A stretch of 64,000 bases of DNA from Robbsia sp. KACC 23696 (GCF_039852015.1 NZ_CP156626.1:3072249-3136248); one strand, 5' to 3'. Counted from the stretch's first letter, positions 10,822 through 23,866 are shown. Program-made: numbers and translations. The notes: generated by a model not told the origin, from the sequence alone.

Positions 10822-11319
10822 TCAGCCCTGTTTCGGCAAAGTCGTCATGACCTTGTCAACGATTTCATCGAGCGTCTGCGAGATCTCGATCGTGATGGCT
10901 TCATCGTCCTGCGGCGCTTCCAGCGTATCGACCTGGCTCTTCAGCAGCACCGGATCGAAGAAATGGTTGGCGCGTTGCGCCAGGCGCTTTTCCAGCAATT
11001 CGAAACTGCCGGACAAGTAGACGAAGTGCACGTCCTCGTCGCCATTGCGCAGTCGGTCGCGATAGATATGCTTCAGCGCCGAGCAGGCGTAGACATGCGT
11101 CTCGCCCTTGGCGATGTTGTCGGCAATCGCCGCGCGCATCGCGTCCAGCCAGGGCCAGCGGTCGTCGTCGGTCAGCGCGACACCGGCAGCCATCTTCGCC
11201 TTGTTGGCCGCGCTATGGAACGCGTCCGCATCCGAAAAACCGCAGCCGAGGCGACGGGAAACCATCGTCCCGACGCTGGTTTTGCCAGAGCCGGACACGC
11301 CCATCACGATAATGATCAT
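10822..11319 (-). CDS. gntK: Gluconokinase
   Basis: Phosphorylates D-gluconate to 6-phosphogluconate, feeding the Entner-Doudoroff pathway whose two enzymes follow upstream in this cluster. The 165-residue protein is a small P-loop kinase with Walker A GVSGSGKT (7-14), DADAFHSAANKAKMAAGVALTDDDRWPWL substrate segments and YLSGSFELLEKRLAQRANHFFDP, all typical of the GntK family. The ATG at 11319 is chosen because AGAAGG lies a proper distance upstream and the P-loop then falls at the N-terminus. It is 3 bp from rlmL and about 105 bp from eda. Confidence 0.94.
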   Translation of the reverse strand: MIIIVMGVSGSGKTSVGTMVSRRLGCGFSDADAFHSAANKAKMAAGVALTDDDRWPWLDAMRAAIADNIAKGETHVYACSALKHIYRDRLRNGDEDVHFVYLSGSFELLEKRLAQRANHFFDPVLLKSQVDTLEAPQDDEAITIEISQTLDEIVDKVMTTLPKQG

Positions 11320-11424
11320 TGCTGCACCTTCTTTCTGTTGTTTTCTGATTTTTTGCTGCCCGGCCGGACGAACCGCGCGGAACAAGCCCATCCGGCCTGT
11401 CCTCACGCGATTACCGTCCCGGCA

Positions 11425-12102
11425 TCAGGCGTGTTCGCGCAGCGGCCCGAGCGATGTCGCTTCCCGCGCCAGCTCGGTGATCCGGGCCCAATCCTTGGCG
11501 AGCACTGCTTCCTTCGGCGTCAACCACGATCCCCCGACGCACACGACATTCGGCAGCGACAGGAACGTGGGAGCTGACCCGGGCGTCACGCCGCCGGTCG
11601 GACAGAAGCGCAGCGAGGGGAACGGCCCGTGGAGCGCGCTCAACATCCTCACGCCCCCCGCCTGCTCCGCCGGGAAAAACTTGACGATTTCATAACCGGC
11701 CGCGATTGTCGCAAGAATATCGGACGGCGTCATCACGCCCGGCAACAAGGGCAGCCCGGCCGCCTTCGCCGCGCGGTCCAAATCGGCCGTCAGACCCGGC
11801 GACACGCCGAACGTGGCCCCGGCACGCACCGCCAGCTCGCACTCTTCCGGACGCGTCAAGGTCCCGACGCCCACCGCGATGTCGTCGGCGATCTGCGACG
11901 CCTCGCGAATCACGTCCAGCCCCACCTTGGTGCGCAGCGTGATTTCCAACACCTTGACGCCGCCATCGTACAGCGCCTTCGACACCGCCAACCCTTCTTC
12001 GACACTGTCGAATTTCAGGACAGGAATCACCGGTCCCATGTTGACGATCTGCTCCACGCTGAAACGGGGAGCCGAACCCTTGTTTGCCGTTGTGCCGCTC
12101 AT
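11425..12102 (-). CDS. eda: KDPG/KHG aldolase
   Basis: Class I aldolase that splits 2-keto-3-deoxy-6-phosphogluconate into pyruvate and glyceraldehyde-3-phosphate. The 225-residue chain carries the catalytic Glu in VLEITLRT (Glu53) and the Schiff-base Lys141 in EIVKFFPAEQAGG; the phosphate-binding GGV and GGSW motifs follow. Length is normal. AAGGAG precedes the ATG at 12102. It lies between edd and gntK in one direction, so the three are probably one catabolic operon. Confidence 0.96.
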   Translation of the reverse strand: MSGTTANKGSAPRFSVEQIVNMGPVIPVLKFDSVEEGLAVSKALYDGGVKVLEITLRTKVGLDVIREASQIADDIAVGVGTLTRPEECELAVRAGATFGVSPGLTADLDRAAKAAGLPLLPGVMTPSDILATIAAGYEIVKFFPAEQAGGVRMLSALHGPFPSLRFCPTGGVTPGSAPTFLSLPNVVCVGGSWLTPKEAVLAKDWARITELAREATSLGPLREHA

Positions 12103-12228
12103 TGTCTCTCTCCTTCGCCCTTTGCGGGCTTCAAACATGCGCGTTGTCGGGTTTTTCCGTCAAAAGGCGCGCCGGATGACGATCGGATGATCGATATTTG
12201 TTTGTTTTTGGTACGAAATCCCTACAGT

Positions 12229-14142
12229 TTACCGGCTTCCGGGCATCGCTCCGAATACGCTGGCGCCCGTTTCCGCGCTCGACGCCGCCTGGCGAAATAC
12301 CGCGAACAGATCCGTGCCCAGCGTAGGCGCCGCCGGATCGGTCGCCGGCGGCCGCTGACAGGCGCGCGCCTGCCATTGCGCCTCGTCCATCACGACCTCC
12401 AGCGTGCCATTTTCAGCATCCAGCACGATCATGTCGCCGGTGCGGATCTTGCCGATCGGGCCGTCCAACAGCGCTTCCGGCGACAGATGGATCACCGCCG
12501 GCACCTTGCCCGATGCGCCGGACATCCGCCCATCGGTCAACAAGGCAACATGGCGGCCCTTGTCCTGCAACGAGCCCAGCAAGGGCGTCAATTGGTGCAG
12601 TTCCGGCATGCCGTTCGCCCGCGCGCCCTGGAAGCGCACGACGGCGACGAAGTCACGATCGAGTTCGCCCGCCTTGAAAGCCGCCTGTACCGCCTCTTGC
12701 GAATCGAAGACGATGGCCGGGGCCTCGACCTTTCGATGCGCCGGCGCCACAGCCGAAATCTTGATCACGCCGCGACCGATGCGCCCTTGCATCAGACGCA
12801 AGCCGCCGTCGGGCGAGAACGGCTCGCTGGCCGGGCGCAACACCGCCAGGTCCAGGCTTTGCGGTGCCGCATCGACCCAGGTCACCGCGGCCGGACGGCT
12901 TGGCGCGACGCCGCTCGCCGGATGCCCCGCTGCCGCCGACGTCGCGGCCCCGACCGATGCGCCGACTTCCGCCAGTCGTGGTTCGCGCGCGTAGTGGCGC
13001 AGTCCCGCACCGACGACCGTCGTGACGTCCTCGTGCAGCAAACCGGCATCGAGCAATTCGCGGATCAGGAAAGCCATCCCACCGGCTGCGTGATAGTGAT
13101 TCACATCGGCCTTGCCGTTCGGGTAGATCCGCGCCAGCAAGGGCACGATCTGAGACAAGGCGTCGAAGTCATCCCAATCGATCACGACGCCGGCCGCGCG
13201 CGCGATCGCCACCAGGTGCAGCGTATGGTTCGTCGAGCCACCGGTCGCCAGCAGGCCGACGATGCCGTTGATGATCGCCTTCTCGTCGACCACCTTGCCG
13301 ATCGGCGTATAGTTGCCGCCCTCCGCACTGATCGCCAGCACTCGACGCGCCGCCTCGGCCGTCAAGGCGTCACGCAGCGGATCCTCCGGATGGATAAAGG
13401 CCGCGCCCGGCAGATGCAGGCCCATCACTTCCATCAGCAGCTGATTGCTATTGGCGGTGCCGAAGAAGGTGCAGGTGCCCTGGCCGTGATAAGCGGCCGA
13501 TTCGGCTTCGAGCAGCGCATCGCGCCCCACTTCGCCGGTGGCGAAACGTTGGCGTACCTTCGCCTTGTCGTCGTTCGACAGCCCGCTGGACATCGGGCCC
13601 GCCGGCACGAAAATCGTCGGCAGATGGCCGAACTGCAAGGCGCCGATCAGCAGCCCCGGCACGATCTTGTCGCAGACGCCCAGGCACAGCGCCGCGTCGA
13701 ACATATTGTGGGTCAGCGCCACGGCGGTCGACATCGCGATGGTTTCGCGGGAAAACAGCGACAACTCCATCCCGATATTGCCCTGGGTCACGCCGTCGCA
13801 CATCGCCGGCACGCCGCCGGCGAATTGCGCGGTGCCGCCCACGTCGCGCGCCGCGCGCTTGATGATGTCCGGAAACCGCAGATAGGGCGCATGCGCCGAC
13901 AACATCTCGTTGTACGACGACACGATGCCGATATTCGGCGTCTTCAGCGCTTTGATCGCGAATTTGTCGTCGCCTTCCATCGCCGCGAAACCGTGGGCGA
14001 GGTTCGCGCATGAGAGCGCGCCGCGAATCGGGAAATGGCCTTGCGCCTGGTCGATACGCTGCAGGTAAACCTGCCGCGTCGGTGCGCTTCGGGCGATCAC
14101 GCGGTCGGTGACCGCGCGCAGAGTCGAGTGGATCGGGGGCAT
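12229..14142 (-). CDS. edd: Phosphogluconate dehydratase
   Basis: Dehydrates 6-phosphogluconate to KDPG, the first committed Entner-Doudoroff step. The 637-residue protein belongs to the IlvD/Edd family. It has Cys115 in [10 protein letters not shown] and the likely iron-sulfur ligands Cys157 (GVCDK) and Cys224 ([12 protein letters not shown]), plus the [14 protein letters not shown] family block. It is somewhat longer than typical because of an Ala/Gly/Pro-rich insert at about 395-430, which could reflect a lineage-specific loop. Eda lies 126 bp downstream. Confidence 0.96.
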   Translation of the reverse strand: MPPIHSTLRAVTDRVIARSAPTRQVYLQRIDQAQGHFPIRGALSCANLAHGFAAMEGDDKFAIKALKTPNIGIVSSYNEMLSAHAPYLRFPDIIKRAARDVGGTAQFAGGVPAMCDGVTQGNIGMELSLFSRETIAMSTAVALTHNMFDAALCLGVCDKIVPGLLIGALQFGHLPTIFVPAGPMSSGLSNDDKAKVRQRFATGEVGRDALLEAESAAYHGQGTCTFFGTANSNQLLMEVMGLHLPGAAFIHPEDPLRDALTAEAARRVLAISAEGGNYTPIGKVVDEKAIINGIVGLLATGGSTNHTLHLVAIARAAGVVIDWDDFDALSQIVPLLARIYPNGKADVNHYHAAGGMAFLIRELLDAGLLHEDVTTVVGAGLRHYAREPRLAEVGASVGAATSAAAGHPASGVAPSRPAAVTWVDAAPQSLDLAVLRPASEPFSPDGGLRLMQGRIGRGVIKISAVAPAHRKVEAPAIVFDSQEAVQAAFKAGELDRDFVAVVRFQGARANGMPELHQLTPLLGSLQDKGRHVALLTDGRMSGASGKVPAVIHLSPEALLDGPIGKIRTGDMIVLDAENGTLEVVMDEAQWQARACQRPPATDPAAPTLGTDLFAVFRQAASSAETGASVFGAMPGSR

Positions 14143-14251
14143 CGTTGTCTCCTGGTCGGATATCGGATACCGGATGTCGAAAATCCCTGTCGGCTTATCG
14201 ACTCGCCGTGCGACGAGCGCGCCTTTTTGACTTCGGCACCGGTTCCAATTT

Positions 14252-14286
14252 TATAAAACAGGCGGCCGGACACACTCGCCGGCCGC
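14252..14286 (-). terminator. Probable terminator downstream of hemJ
   Basis: An 8-bp GC-only stem (GCGGCCGG pairing with CCGGCCGC) with a 9-base loop, about 23 bp past the hemJ stop. On the minus strand it is followed by CTGTTTTATAAAATT. The T-run is short, so some read-through toward edd is possible. Confidence 0.6.
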
Positions 14287-14308
14287 ATGCCGGGAGGACC
14301 GGCGGGTG

Positions 14309-14731
14309 TTAGAAAGGCTTGAAAACGACGAGACAGACCGCGGCCAGCAGGCCTAGTACCGGTATCTCGTTGAAGATACGATACCACCGGTGGCTATGAC
14401 GGTTCTGCCCCGCTTCGAACTGACGCAACAGGCGGCCGCAAACATGGTGGTAAACCAGAATCAGTACGACGATCGCCAGCTTCGCGTGCATCCAGCCGGC
14501 GCCTTTGCCGATTCCCAGGCCCAACATCAGGTAGAGGCCGAGCAGCAAGGCGGGCACCGCGATGATCGTCATGAAGCGGTATAGCTTGCGTGCCATCAGC
14601 AGCAAGCGCTTGATCACGAGGGGTTCGGTTTCCATCGCGAGGTTGACGAAGAGGCGCGGCAGATAGAACAAACCGGCGAACCACGATGCCACGAAGACGA
14701 TATGCAGGGACTTCGCCCAAAGATAAGCCAT
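14309..14731 (-). CDS. hemJ: HemJ-type protoporphyrinogen oxidase (CopD/UPF0093 family)
   Basis: A 140-residue inner-membrane protein with four predicted helices and the family features KSLHIVFVASWFAGLFYLPRLFV at the N-terminus, KLYRFMTI, and GWMHAKLAIVVLILVYHH. HemJ replaces HemG/HemY for oxidation of protoporphyrinogen IX in heme synthesis in many proteobacteria. Length is typical. It is followed by a GC-rich hairpin and lies 88 bp downstream of proA. An alternative general annotation is CopD-like membrane protein, but the sequence fits HemJ better. Confidence 0.85.
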   Translation of the reverse strand: MAYLWAKSLHIVFVASWFAGLFYLPRLFVNLAMETEPLVIKRLLLMARKLYRFMTIIAVPALLLGLYLMLGLGIGKGAGWMHAKLAIVVLILVYHHVCGRLLRQFEAGQNRHSHRWYRIFNEIPVLGLLAAVCLVVFKPF

Positions 14732-14819
14732 GCTGTCCTTTATTCACGTTGCCCGAGGCAGGCCGCCGAGGTTCACGGTGCTGAAAAGCGGCGGCTGTCC
14801 AGACACCGCGTAGTCCCAC

Positions 14820-16259
14820 TCAGGCGCGCTGCTCGCCATGTCCGAAGACGATGTACTTCAGCGACGTGAGTCCTTCCAGACCGACGGGGCCGCGCGCGTG
14901 CAGCTTATCGTTCGAGATGCCGATCTCGGCACCCAAACCGAATTCGAAACCGTCGGCAAAGCGCGTCGAGGCATTGATCATCACGCTCGCCGAGTCGACC
15001 TCGCGCAGAAAGCGCATCGCGTGATCGTGATGTTCGGTGATGATCGCTTCCGTGTGCGCGGAACTGTACTGATGGATATGGTCGATTGCCTGGTCGAGAT
15101 CGTCGACCACGCGCACCGACAACACCGGCGCCAGATACTCGGTGCGCCAATCTTCTTCGGTGGCGGCGACAATGCGCGCCGTGCCGGTCTTCGCGGCGTC
15201 GGCCGCGTCCGCGGCCACCCGTCCCGCCACGGCCAACGCCGCCAGCGTGCGCGGGCAGCCGCGCAATTCGACGCCTTTCTCCAGCATGGCATCGGCGATC
15301 GACGACAGCAGGCCCGCCGGCGCCTGCGCGTCGACCAGCAGCGTTTCCATCGTATTGCAGGTGCCGTAGCGGTGTGTCTTCGCGTTGACGCAGACGTTGA
15401 CGGCCTTGAGCGGATCCGCGTGACGATCGACGAAGATATGGCAAATGCCGTCCAAATGCTTGATCATCGGCACGCGGGCCTCCGCGATCAGCCGCGCGAT
15501 CAGGCTCTTGCCGCCGCGCGGCACGATCACATCGACGTATTCGGTCATCGTGATCAAGGCACCGACGGCACGGCGGTCCGTCGTCCCTACCACCTGCACC
15601 GCGTCACGCGGCAGACCGGTGGCGGCGAGCGCATCGGCGATCAGCGTCGCCAACAGCGTGTTGCTGTCGATCGCTTCCGAGCCGCCACGCAGGATCGTCG
15701 CATTGCCCGATTTCAGGCACAGCGCCGCGGCGTCGATCGTGACGTTCGGCCGCGACTCGTAAATGATGCCGATCACGCCCAGCGGCACGCGCATCCGGCC
15801 GACCTGGATGCCGCTCGGCCGCACCTTCAGCTCGGACATCTCGCCGATCGGGTCCGACAAGCCGGCAACCTGACGCAGGCCCTCGACCATCGTGCGCAGC
15901 GCTTTCTCGGACAGCGTGAGCCGGTCGATGAACGCCGCATCCATGCCATTGGCCGTCGCACGTGCGAGGTCACGCCGGTTCGCCTCGGCCAGCGCCTCCC
16001 GGTTCGCCTCGATACTATCGGCAATGCGCAACAGCGCCGCGTTCTTCAGTGCGGTGGACGCCCGCGCCATCGCCCGCGATGCCGCACGGGCACGCACGCC
16101 GACCGCCGTCATATAAGCGATCACATCCGCATCCGGGCATCCCGCCGCCGGAACCGTCAGGTTCGCGGACACGGCCGCCGACGACGATGCCGGCGCAGCG
16201 CCAGGCGCGGTCAGTTCGGTCTCAGAGGCAACGGCAGGCGTGGAAAGGAGCGTGGACAT
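14820..16259 (-). CDS. proA: Gamma-glutamyl phosphate reductase
   Basis: NADPH-dependent reduction of gamma-glutamyl phosphate to the semialdehyde in proline synthesis. The 479-residue chain is an aldehyde dehydrogenase-fold protein with catalytic Cys301 in [36 protein letters not shown], and [11 protein letters not shown]. The family core begins near residue 45; the first 40 residues are an Ala/Ser/Thr-rich extension not seen in E. coli ProA. The ATG at 16259 is the first Met after an out-of-character Arg-rich stretch. No proB is adjacent. Confidence 0.95.
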   Translation of the reverse strand: MSTLLSTPAVASETELTAPGAAPASSSAAVSANLTVPAAGCPDADVIAYMTAVGVRARAASRAMARASTALKNAALLRIADSIEANREALAEANRRDLARATANGMDAAFIDRLTLSEKALRTMVEGLRQVAGLSDPIGEMSELKVRPSGIQVGRMRVPLGVIGIIYESRPNVTIDAAALCLKSGNATILRGGSEAIDSNTLLATLIADALAATGLPRDAVQVVGTTDRRAVGALITMTEYVDVIVPRGGKSLIARLIAEARVPMIKHLDGICHIFVDRHADPLKAVNVCVNAKTHRYGTCNTMETLLVDAQAPAGLLSSIADAMLEKGVELRGCPRTLAALAVAGRVAADAADAAKTGTARIVAATEEDWRTEYLAPVLSVRVVDDLDQAIDHIHQYSSAHTEAIITEHHDHAMRFLREVDSASVMINASTRFADGFEFGLGAEIGISNDKLHARGPVGLEGLTSLKYIVFGHGEQRA

Positions 16260-16371
16260 CGCGATGTGATAGCGGTTAAGCGTACAGAAATCAGGTCCAC
16301 TATTGTAAGCCAATTGCGGTGTGGTATCGCGCGCAGCGCCCTTCGGGGGCGAGCGGCGCGCGGCGCGCGCG

Positions 16372-17475
16372 TCAGCCGACGAGTGCCGCGTGGTGCAGCG
16401 GACGGGGCGCGGCGATTCGCATCGCCAGTTCGAACAGTCCGTCCCAGGCATCGCCCGGCAAGGCCGCGTGCGGCGCCATGCCTCGGTCGGGATTCAGGCC
16501 CTTGACCTGGCGGTCGAGGCGCGCGGCGATCGTCAATGCCTGCTCCAGCGTGGCCGCAGTCAGCCGCTGCAAGGCCGGTCCGATCAGGCGCTCGCGCGGC
16601 CCCCATACGCGGTGTTCGCGCAACAGCATCGGCAACGGCTTGCCGGCATCCAGGCCGCGACGTACGCGCAACAAGGTCCGGATTTCCTCGGTCACCGCCC
16701 ACAGGACCAGCACCGCTGCCTCGCCCTCGCCGCGCAGTCCGTCGATCATCCGCATCAGCCGCGCGACATCGCCGTTCAGCATCGCCTCGTTCAGCTTGAA
16801 GACATCGTAGCGCGCCACATTCATCACGGCCGCCTGGATCTGCTCCAGCGAAAGTTCGCCTTCCGGGTAGAGCAGGCCCAGCTTCTGTATCTCCTGGTGC
16901 GCGGCGAGCAGATTGCCCTCGACGCGCTCCGCCATGAACTGCAAGGCCTGACGCCCCGCGTCACCACCGGGCACGCGTTGACGCTGCATCGACAAGCGCT
17001 CGCCGATCCATTGCGGCAGCCGGCTGCGATCGATCGGGTCGATCTTCAGCGCCACGCCGGCATCGCTCAGCGCGGTAAACCAGGCGCTCTTCTGCGTAGC
17101 CGCGTCGAGGCGCGGCAGCGTGACCAACGTCACGGTGTCGGGCTCGGCGGAAAAATCGGTGGCGGCGGCCGTCGAGGCGAGACGCTTCAGCGCATCGGCA
17201 CCTTCCTTGCCGGGCTTGCCCGACGGAATGCGCAATTCCACCAGCCGCCGCTCGCCAAACAAGGACATCGCCTGTGCCTCGCCCAGCAAGGTGCTCCAGT
17301 CGAAGCTGCGCTCGACCGTATAGACCATCCGTTCGGAGCAGCCCGCCGTACGCGCGGCACGGCGGATTCGGTCGACGCACTCCTGCACCAGCAGGGGCTC
17401 GTCCCCCCATACCGTGTAGAGCGGCTTGATACCGCGGGCGAGCTGCGCGTCCAGCGCGTCGGCACGAATCAGCAT
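16372..17475 (-). CDS. holA: DNA polymerase III subunit delta
   Basis: The clamp-loader subunit that opens the beta clamp. The 367-residue chain has the N-terminal segment [15 protein letters not shown], the middle [26 protein letters not shown] block, and the helical C-terminal collar [20 protein letters not shown], all typical of HolA. Length is in range. It lies 10 bp downstream of lptE, the common lptE-holA order in proteobacteria, followed by proA. Confidence 0.94.
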   Translation of the reverse strand: MLIRADALDAQLARGIKPLYTVWGDEPLLVQECVDRIRRAARTAGCSERMVYTVERSFDWSTLLGEAQAMSLFGERRLVELRIPSGKPGKEGADALKRLASTAAATDFSAEPDTVTLVTLPRLDAATQKSAWFTALSDAGVALKIDPIDRSRLPQWIGERLSMQRQRVPGGDAGRQALQFMAERVEGNLLAAHQEIQKLGLLYPEGELSLEQIQAAVMNVARYDVFKLNEAMLNGDVARLMRMIDGLRGEGEAAVLVLWAVTEEIRTLLRVRRGLDAGKPLPMLLREHRVWGPRERLIGPALQRLTAATLEQALTIAARLDRQVKGLNPDRGMAPHAALPGDAWDGLFELAMRIAAPRPLHHAALVG

Positions 17476-17485
17476 CGGGCCCGAC

Positions 17486-18079
17486 TCACAGCGGTGGCGT
17501 CGGCAACGGCGAGCGTTGATTCACACCCGGCGCCTGTGGACGGGCCGGCGACATCGATTGGACGACGTCCAGACGACGCAGCAGCTGATCGACGATATCG
17601 CTTTCCATATCGCGATAGAGCACTTCGGATTCCGTCGCTTTCGCCAGCGAATAGGTCGTGTTATAGCCCATTGCCCGGTTCACGCTCAAGGAGCTCGGCG
17701 GAATCAGCGTCGCACCATTCGTTCCGGTCAGCGTGTACGACACCATCTCCGTCAGCTGATATTCCTGCGTGACGCCGTTGATATCGAAGCTGAGGGAATT
17801 CTGCCCGCGTCCGATCGACACCGACAGGATCGCGTCGGCGTCCTTGGCATTGCTGACAAGCCGGGTATCGCTACCCGATTCGATCATCCGCTTCATCCGC
17901 GTCTTCATCTCGGGCGACAGATTGCCGGCGATGAGCAGATGCTTAAACGGATAGTCATGGCTTCCGCGCAACTGGAAGCCGCAGGCGCCCAGGGTCAGCA
18001 GCACGGCCAGCCCGGCCAGCCATCCCATGCCCCGCCCCCAGATTCCGCCCGCCGTACGCTGCGTTGCTGCTGTCTTCAC
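17486..18079 (-). CDS. lptE: LPS-assembly lipoprotein LptE
   Basis: An outer-membrane lipoprotein that plugs and assists LptD in inserting lipopolysaccharide. From a GTG start the product is 197 residues with a signal peptide and lipobox LGAC (Cys33), then CGFQLRGS, the invariant start of mature LptE. I chose GTG 18079 because AAGGGA lies five bases upstream and longer frames run into the leuS region; an internal ATG (MGWLAG) is the alternative. The family position between leuS and holA is conserved and supports the call. Confidence 0.92.
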   Translation of the reverse strand: MKTAATQRTAGGIWGRGMGWLAGLAVLLTLGACGFQLRGSHDYPFKHLLIAGNLSPEMKTRMKRMIESGSDTRLVSNAKDADAILSVSIGRGQNSLSFDINGVTQEYQLTEMVSYTLTGTNGATLIPPSSLSVNRAMGYNTTYSLAKATESEVLYRDMESDIVDQLLRRLDVVQSMSPARPQAPGVNQRSPLPTPPL

Positions 18080-18161
18080 AATGATCCCTTCACGTTGATG
18101 CTTTACCGATACTGCCGATCGGCACCGCCGGCTTGTCGGCCCGCGGTACCGCACGACCGAA

Positions 18162-20924
<2,763 letters not shown>

Positions 20925-21020
20925 TTATACCGTGCCTGCCGGGCCCGCAAACGCCGTCTGAATGACCGAGCGAAAGCGTTACGGCCGGCAAAAGCCGCCT
21001 GAGCGCACCGAATGCGACCC

Positions 21021-21512
21021 TTACTTCGGCGCGGCACCGGCAGACGCCGGACTGTCCACGACGAAGCCGAAGCGCGTCAGGCCCTCCCGCTGCGCCACGG
21101 CCATCACTTGCGCGATACGGGCATAGGGCGTGCGCTGATCGGCGCGTAGTGCGATCTGCGGTTGGGGATCGGCGCTGGCGGCAGCATGCATGCGCGCCGA
21201 CAGCGCCGTGGCGTCGATGTCGGCGCCATTCCATTGCAAGCGGCCGGCGGCATCGATCGAGAGACTGACCACCGGCGGCGGCGTCTCGTCGGCGCCACGG
21301 GCGGCTTGCGGCGCCAATGACGCCTTCGGCAGTTCGAGCCCGATCTGACGGGGCAGCAACGGCGAGGCCATGATGAAAATCACCAGCAGCACCAGCATCA
21401 CGTCGATCAGCGGCGTCATATTGATCGCCGCCAGCGGCCCGGGCCCTTGTCGGCCTCCCGTGCCGCCCCCGCCATTGCGCCCGCCGCCCGGATCGAAGCC
21501 GCCGAAGCCCAT
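21021..21512 (-). CDS. ExbD/TolR family proton-channel protein
   Basis: A 163-residue inner-membrane protein. After a Gly-rich cytoplasmic start there is one membrane helix (about 32-52) with the proton-carrying Asp37 in NMTPLIDVMLVLLVIFIM, then a periplasmic domain with RADQRTPYARIAQVMAVAQREG. This is the ExbD/TolR architecture. It pairs with the ExbB/TolQ gene just upstream, whose stop overlaps this start (TGATG). No tonB, tolA or pal gene is nearby, so I cannot say whether the pair energises TonB-type uptake or another envelope process. Confidence 0.9.
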   Translation of the reverse strand: MGFGGFDPGGGRNGGGGTGGRQGPGPLAAINMTPLIDVMLVLLVIFIMASPLLPRQIGLELPKASLAPQAARGADETPPPVVSLSIDAAGRLQWNGADIDATALSARMHAAASADPQPQIALRADQRTPYARIAQVMAVAQREGLTRFGFVVDSPASAGAAPK

Positions 21513-22192
21513 CAGCGTTCCTCGCCAGCGCCGAACAAACGCTGAAGATCGCCGGCAAAACCGTCGAGCACGTCGTGCAGCATCCGGCCCGAGCGCCCCA
21601 GCAAGTTGTAGGCGACCAACGCCGGAATCGCAACTGCCAGTCCCAGTGCCGTCATGATCAACGCCTCACCCACCGGGCCGGCTACCGCCGTGATCGAGGG
21701 CTGATCGCTGCCGGCCACGCCCATCAGGGCGTGATAGATGCCCCAGACGGTGCCCAGCAGGCCGACGAAAGGCGCCGCGCCGGCAATGGTCGCGAGCCAG
21801 GTCTGCCCGGCATCGATGCGCCGCTGCAGCACCAGCAGCACATCGCGCAGCGCGCGCGTCACGCGATCCGCGTGGGAAGCGCGCGCTGCGAGCGACGGCG
21901 CCGCGCCACCGTCTAGCGCCTGATCCGGATACAGAGCGGCCAATGCCAGGGGCGATAACCAGGTATCGGCACGGGCGGCGCGTAACGCCGCCAGCGCGAG
22001 ATCGGGGCTCGCGGCGGCCCAGAAGCCGGCGATGGCCGGACTGACGCCGCGACGTGCCGCGCGCAGATTCCACGCTTGATACAGCGCGATGATCCAGCTC
22101 AGCAATGACATCGCCAGCAGCAACACCGCCACCAGATGGGTCAGGGCGTCGCCCTGCTCCCAGTACTGCGTCAGACCGGACGTTGCGGTCAT
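21512..22192 (-). CDS. ExbB/TolQ (MotA-type) proton-channel protein
   Basis: The 226-residue partner of the ExbD/TolR protein that follows. It has three predicted membrane helices: about 18-40, then the MotA/TolQ/ExbB block ATIAGAAPFVGLLGTVWGIYHAL near 138-160, and a third with GEALIMTALGLAVAIPALVAYN. The conserved Thr and small residues of the pore are present. It begins 57 bp after dapB's end in the same direction. Whether it is ExbB or TolQ cannot be settled from sequence alone; the lack of tolA/pal beside it favours ExbB. Confidence 0.9.
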   Translation of the reverse strand: MTATSGLTQYWEQGDALTHLVAVLLLAMSLLSWIIALYQAWNLRAARRGVSPAIAGFWAAASPDLALAALRAARADTWLSPLALAALYPDQALDGGAAPSLAARASHADRVTRALRDVLLVLQRRIDAGQTWLATIAGAAPFVGLLGTVWGIYHALMGVAGSDQPSITAVAGPVGEALIMTALGLAVAIPALVAYNLLGRSGRMLHDVLDGFAGDLQRLFGAGEER

Positions 22193-22249
22193 CTAGCGCT
22201 CCGAAGGGACGGGGCCGCCGGCACGGGCCGCGGCCGATCGTCGCATCAC

Positions 22250-23047
22250 TTACTTGAGACCCAGCACATCCTGCATATCGAACAGGCCGGCCGACTTCCC
22301 TTCCAGGAAGCGGACCGCACGGACCGATCCCTGCGCATAAGCGACGCGATTTGCCGATTTGTGCGTGATTTCGATCCGTTCGCCAATGCCGGCGAACATG
22401 ACGGTGTGCTCGCCGATGATGTCGCCGCCCCGGATCGCCGAGAAGCCGATCGTCGAGGGGTCGCGTTCACCGGTCACGCCGCTGCGGCCGAACACGCCAC
22501 ATTCGTCGAGGTTACGGCCCAGCGCCTGCGCGATCACCTCGCCCATCGCCAGCGCCGTACCGGACGGCGCATCGACCTTGTGCTTATGGTGCGACTCGAT
22601 GACCTCGATATCGTAGCCACTGGCCAACAGCCGCGCTGCCACGTCGAGCAGCTTGAACGTGATGTTGACGCCCACGCTCATATTCGCCGCGAACACGACC
22701 GGAATCGTCTGCGCCGCCGCCTGAATGGCGGCCTTGCCTGCCGCATCGAAGCCCGTCGTGCCAATCACGATGCCCTTGCGCAGCCGCGTGGCCGCTTCCA
22801 GCAAGGCGAACGTGCCTTCGGGACGCGTGAAATCGATGACCACGTCCGATGCGGCCAGCACGGCGTCGATATCCGACGAAATCATCACGCCGGTGTCGCG
22901 GCCGAGGAAAGCACCGGCATCGCGGCCCAGCGCGGCGCTGCCGGCGGAGGCCAGCGCACCGGACAGCGTCGTGTCGGGCGCCTCGAGGACGGCTTCGATC
23001 AGCATGCGGCCCATGCGGCCGCTTGCGCCTGCAATCGCGATTTTCAT
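22250..23047 (-). CDS. dapB: 4-hydroxy-tetrahydrodipicolinate reductase
   Basis: Reduces the DapA product with NAD(P)H in lysine and meso-diaminopimelate synthesis, supplying both protein and peptidoglycan. The 265-residue chain has the dinucleotide loop AGASGRMGR (6-14), GTTGF (96-100), and the catalytic block [18 protein letters not shown] with His153 and Lys157. Length is normal. The ATG at 23047 gives MKIAIAG directly; a TTG two codons upstream is unlikely. It is 30 bp from bamE. Confidence 0.97.
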   Translation of the reverse strand: MKIAIAGASGRMGRMLIEAVLEAPDTTLSGALASAGSAALGRDAGAFLGRDTGVMISSDIDAVLAASDVVIDFTRPEGTFALLEAATRLRKGIVIGTTGFDAAGKAAIQAAAQTIPVVFAANMSVGVNITFKLLDVAARLLASGYDIEVIESHHKHKVDAPSGTALAMGEVIAQALGRNLDECGVFGRSGVTGERDPSTIGFSAIRGGDIIGEHTVMFAGIGERIEITHKSANRVAYAQGSVRAVRFLEGKSAGLFDMQDVLGLK

Positions 23048-23077
23048 ATGCAAATCCGCTGTCGACGTCGCGCCGAC

Positions 23078-23866
23078 TTAATTGGAAGAGCCGGTCGCGC
23101 CCGAAGCGGGGGCATCGTCGGCACCCGGCGGACGCGCGAGCAGCGAGGATCCGCCGGCCGGACGCAGATGGTTCGGCGTCGTCAGGTGGAACTGCGGCTC
23201 CGGTGCACTCTGCACCGACGAGGTCGGTCCGGCGTGGACGACGTTCGACTGCGGCACATTCCGAGCACGGACCGTCGTCGCCGGCGAGGACGCCGCCAAG
23301 GCGTTGTTCGCGGCATCGGCAGCGCGCTGGTTCGCCGGTTCGGCGCTCGCGGCACTGGCCCCGCTGGCGGCGGCAGCGGCCGGGGCCGGCTTGGCCTTGG
23401 CATTGTCGCTTGCGCGCTGATCCTTGCGCAGGCGCAGCCAGCTGCGTTCGCTGCGGGAGCTGTCGATCATCTCGATCAGGTCCTGATTCGACGGCAGGTC
23501 GTTGGCGCCGCTCCAACTGACGACGGTATCGCCATTGAAGTTGACCACGACATCGCGCTGTTCGACGACGGACGTCGAGCCACGCTTGAAGTAAAAAATA
23601 TAATCCCAGCGTTCCGGGTGGAACATGTCCGTCAGCAGCGGCGTGCCGAGCGCAGCGCGCACTTCGTCTCGCGTCATGCCCGCATGCAGCTTGGCTGCCG
23701 CGTCGCTAGAGACGAAATTGCCCTGCACGATCGTCACGCGATACGGCGTCACATGTTGCACGATCCGACTCGTCATGCTGTTGTACGTCGAACAGCCCGC
23801 CAGAACCGACGCGCCCAGCGCGGCGGCCAGCGACGCCAGGCGCATCTTATGCTTGTACGAAGTCAT
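23078..23866 (-). CDS. bamE: Outer-membrane assembly factor BamE with C-terminal extension
   Basis: A small lipoprotein of the BAM complex that inserts beta-barrel proteins into the outer membrane. The N-terminus has a signal peptide with lipobox LAGC (Cys25). The BamE core spans about 40-115, with VTIVQGNFV, GMTRDEVRAALGTPLLTDMFHPERWDY and VVVNFNGDTVV. Beyond residue 120 lie roughly 140 more residues, rich in Ala, Ser, Pro and Asn and without recognised domains, making the protein about twice the usual length. Divergent from fur, an arrangement common in proteobacteria, and 30 bp before dapB. Confidence 0.92.
   Translation of the reverse strand: MTSYKHKMRLASLAAALGASVLAGCSTYNSMTSRIVQHVTPYRVTIVQGNFVSSDAAAKLHAGMTRDEVRAALGTPLLTDMFHPERWDYIFYFKRGSTSVVEQRDVVVNFNGDTVVSWSGANDLPSNQDLIEMIDSSRSERSWLRLRKDQRASDNAKAKPAPAAAAASGASAASAEPANQRAADAANNALAASSPATTVRARNVPQSNVVHAGPTSSVQSAPEPQFHLTTPNHLRPAGGSSLLARPPGADDAPASGATGSSN

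Noticed and set aside
11629-14013. 794-codon plus-strand frame opposite eda and edd
   Set aside because: It crosses two real genes on the other strand and has a composition typical of shadow frames.
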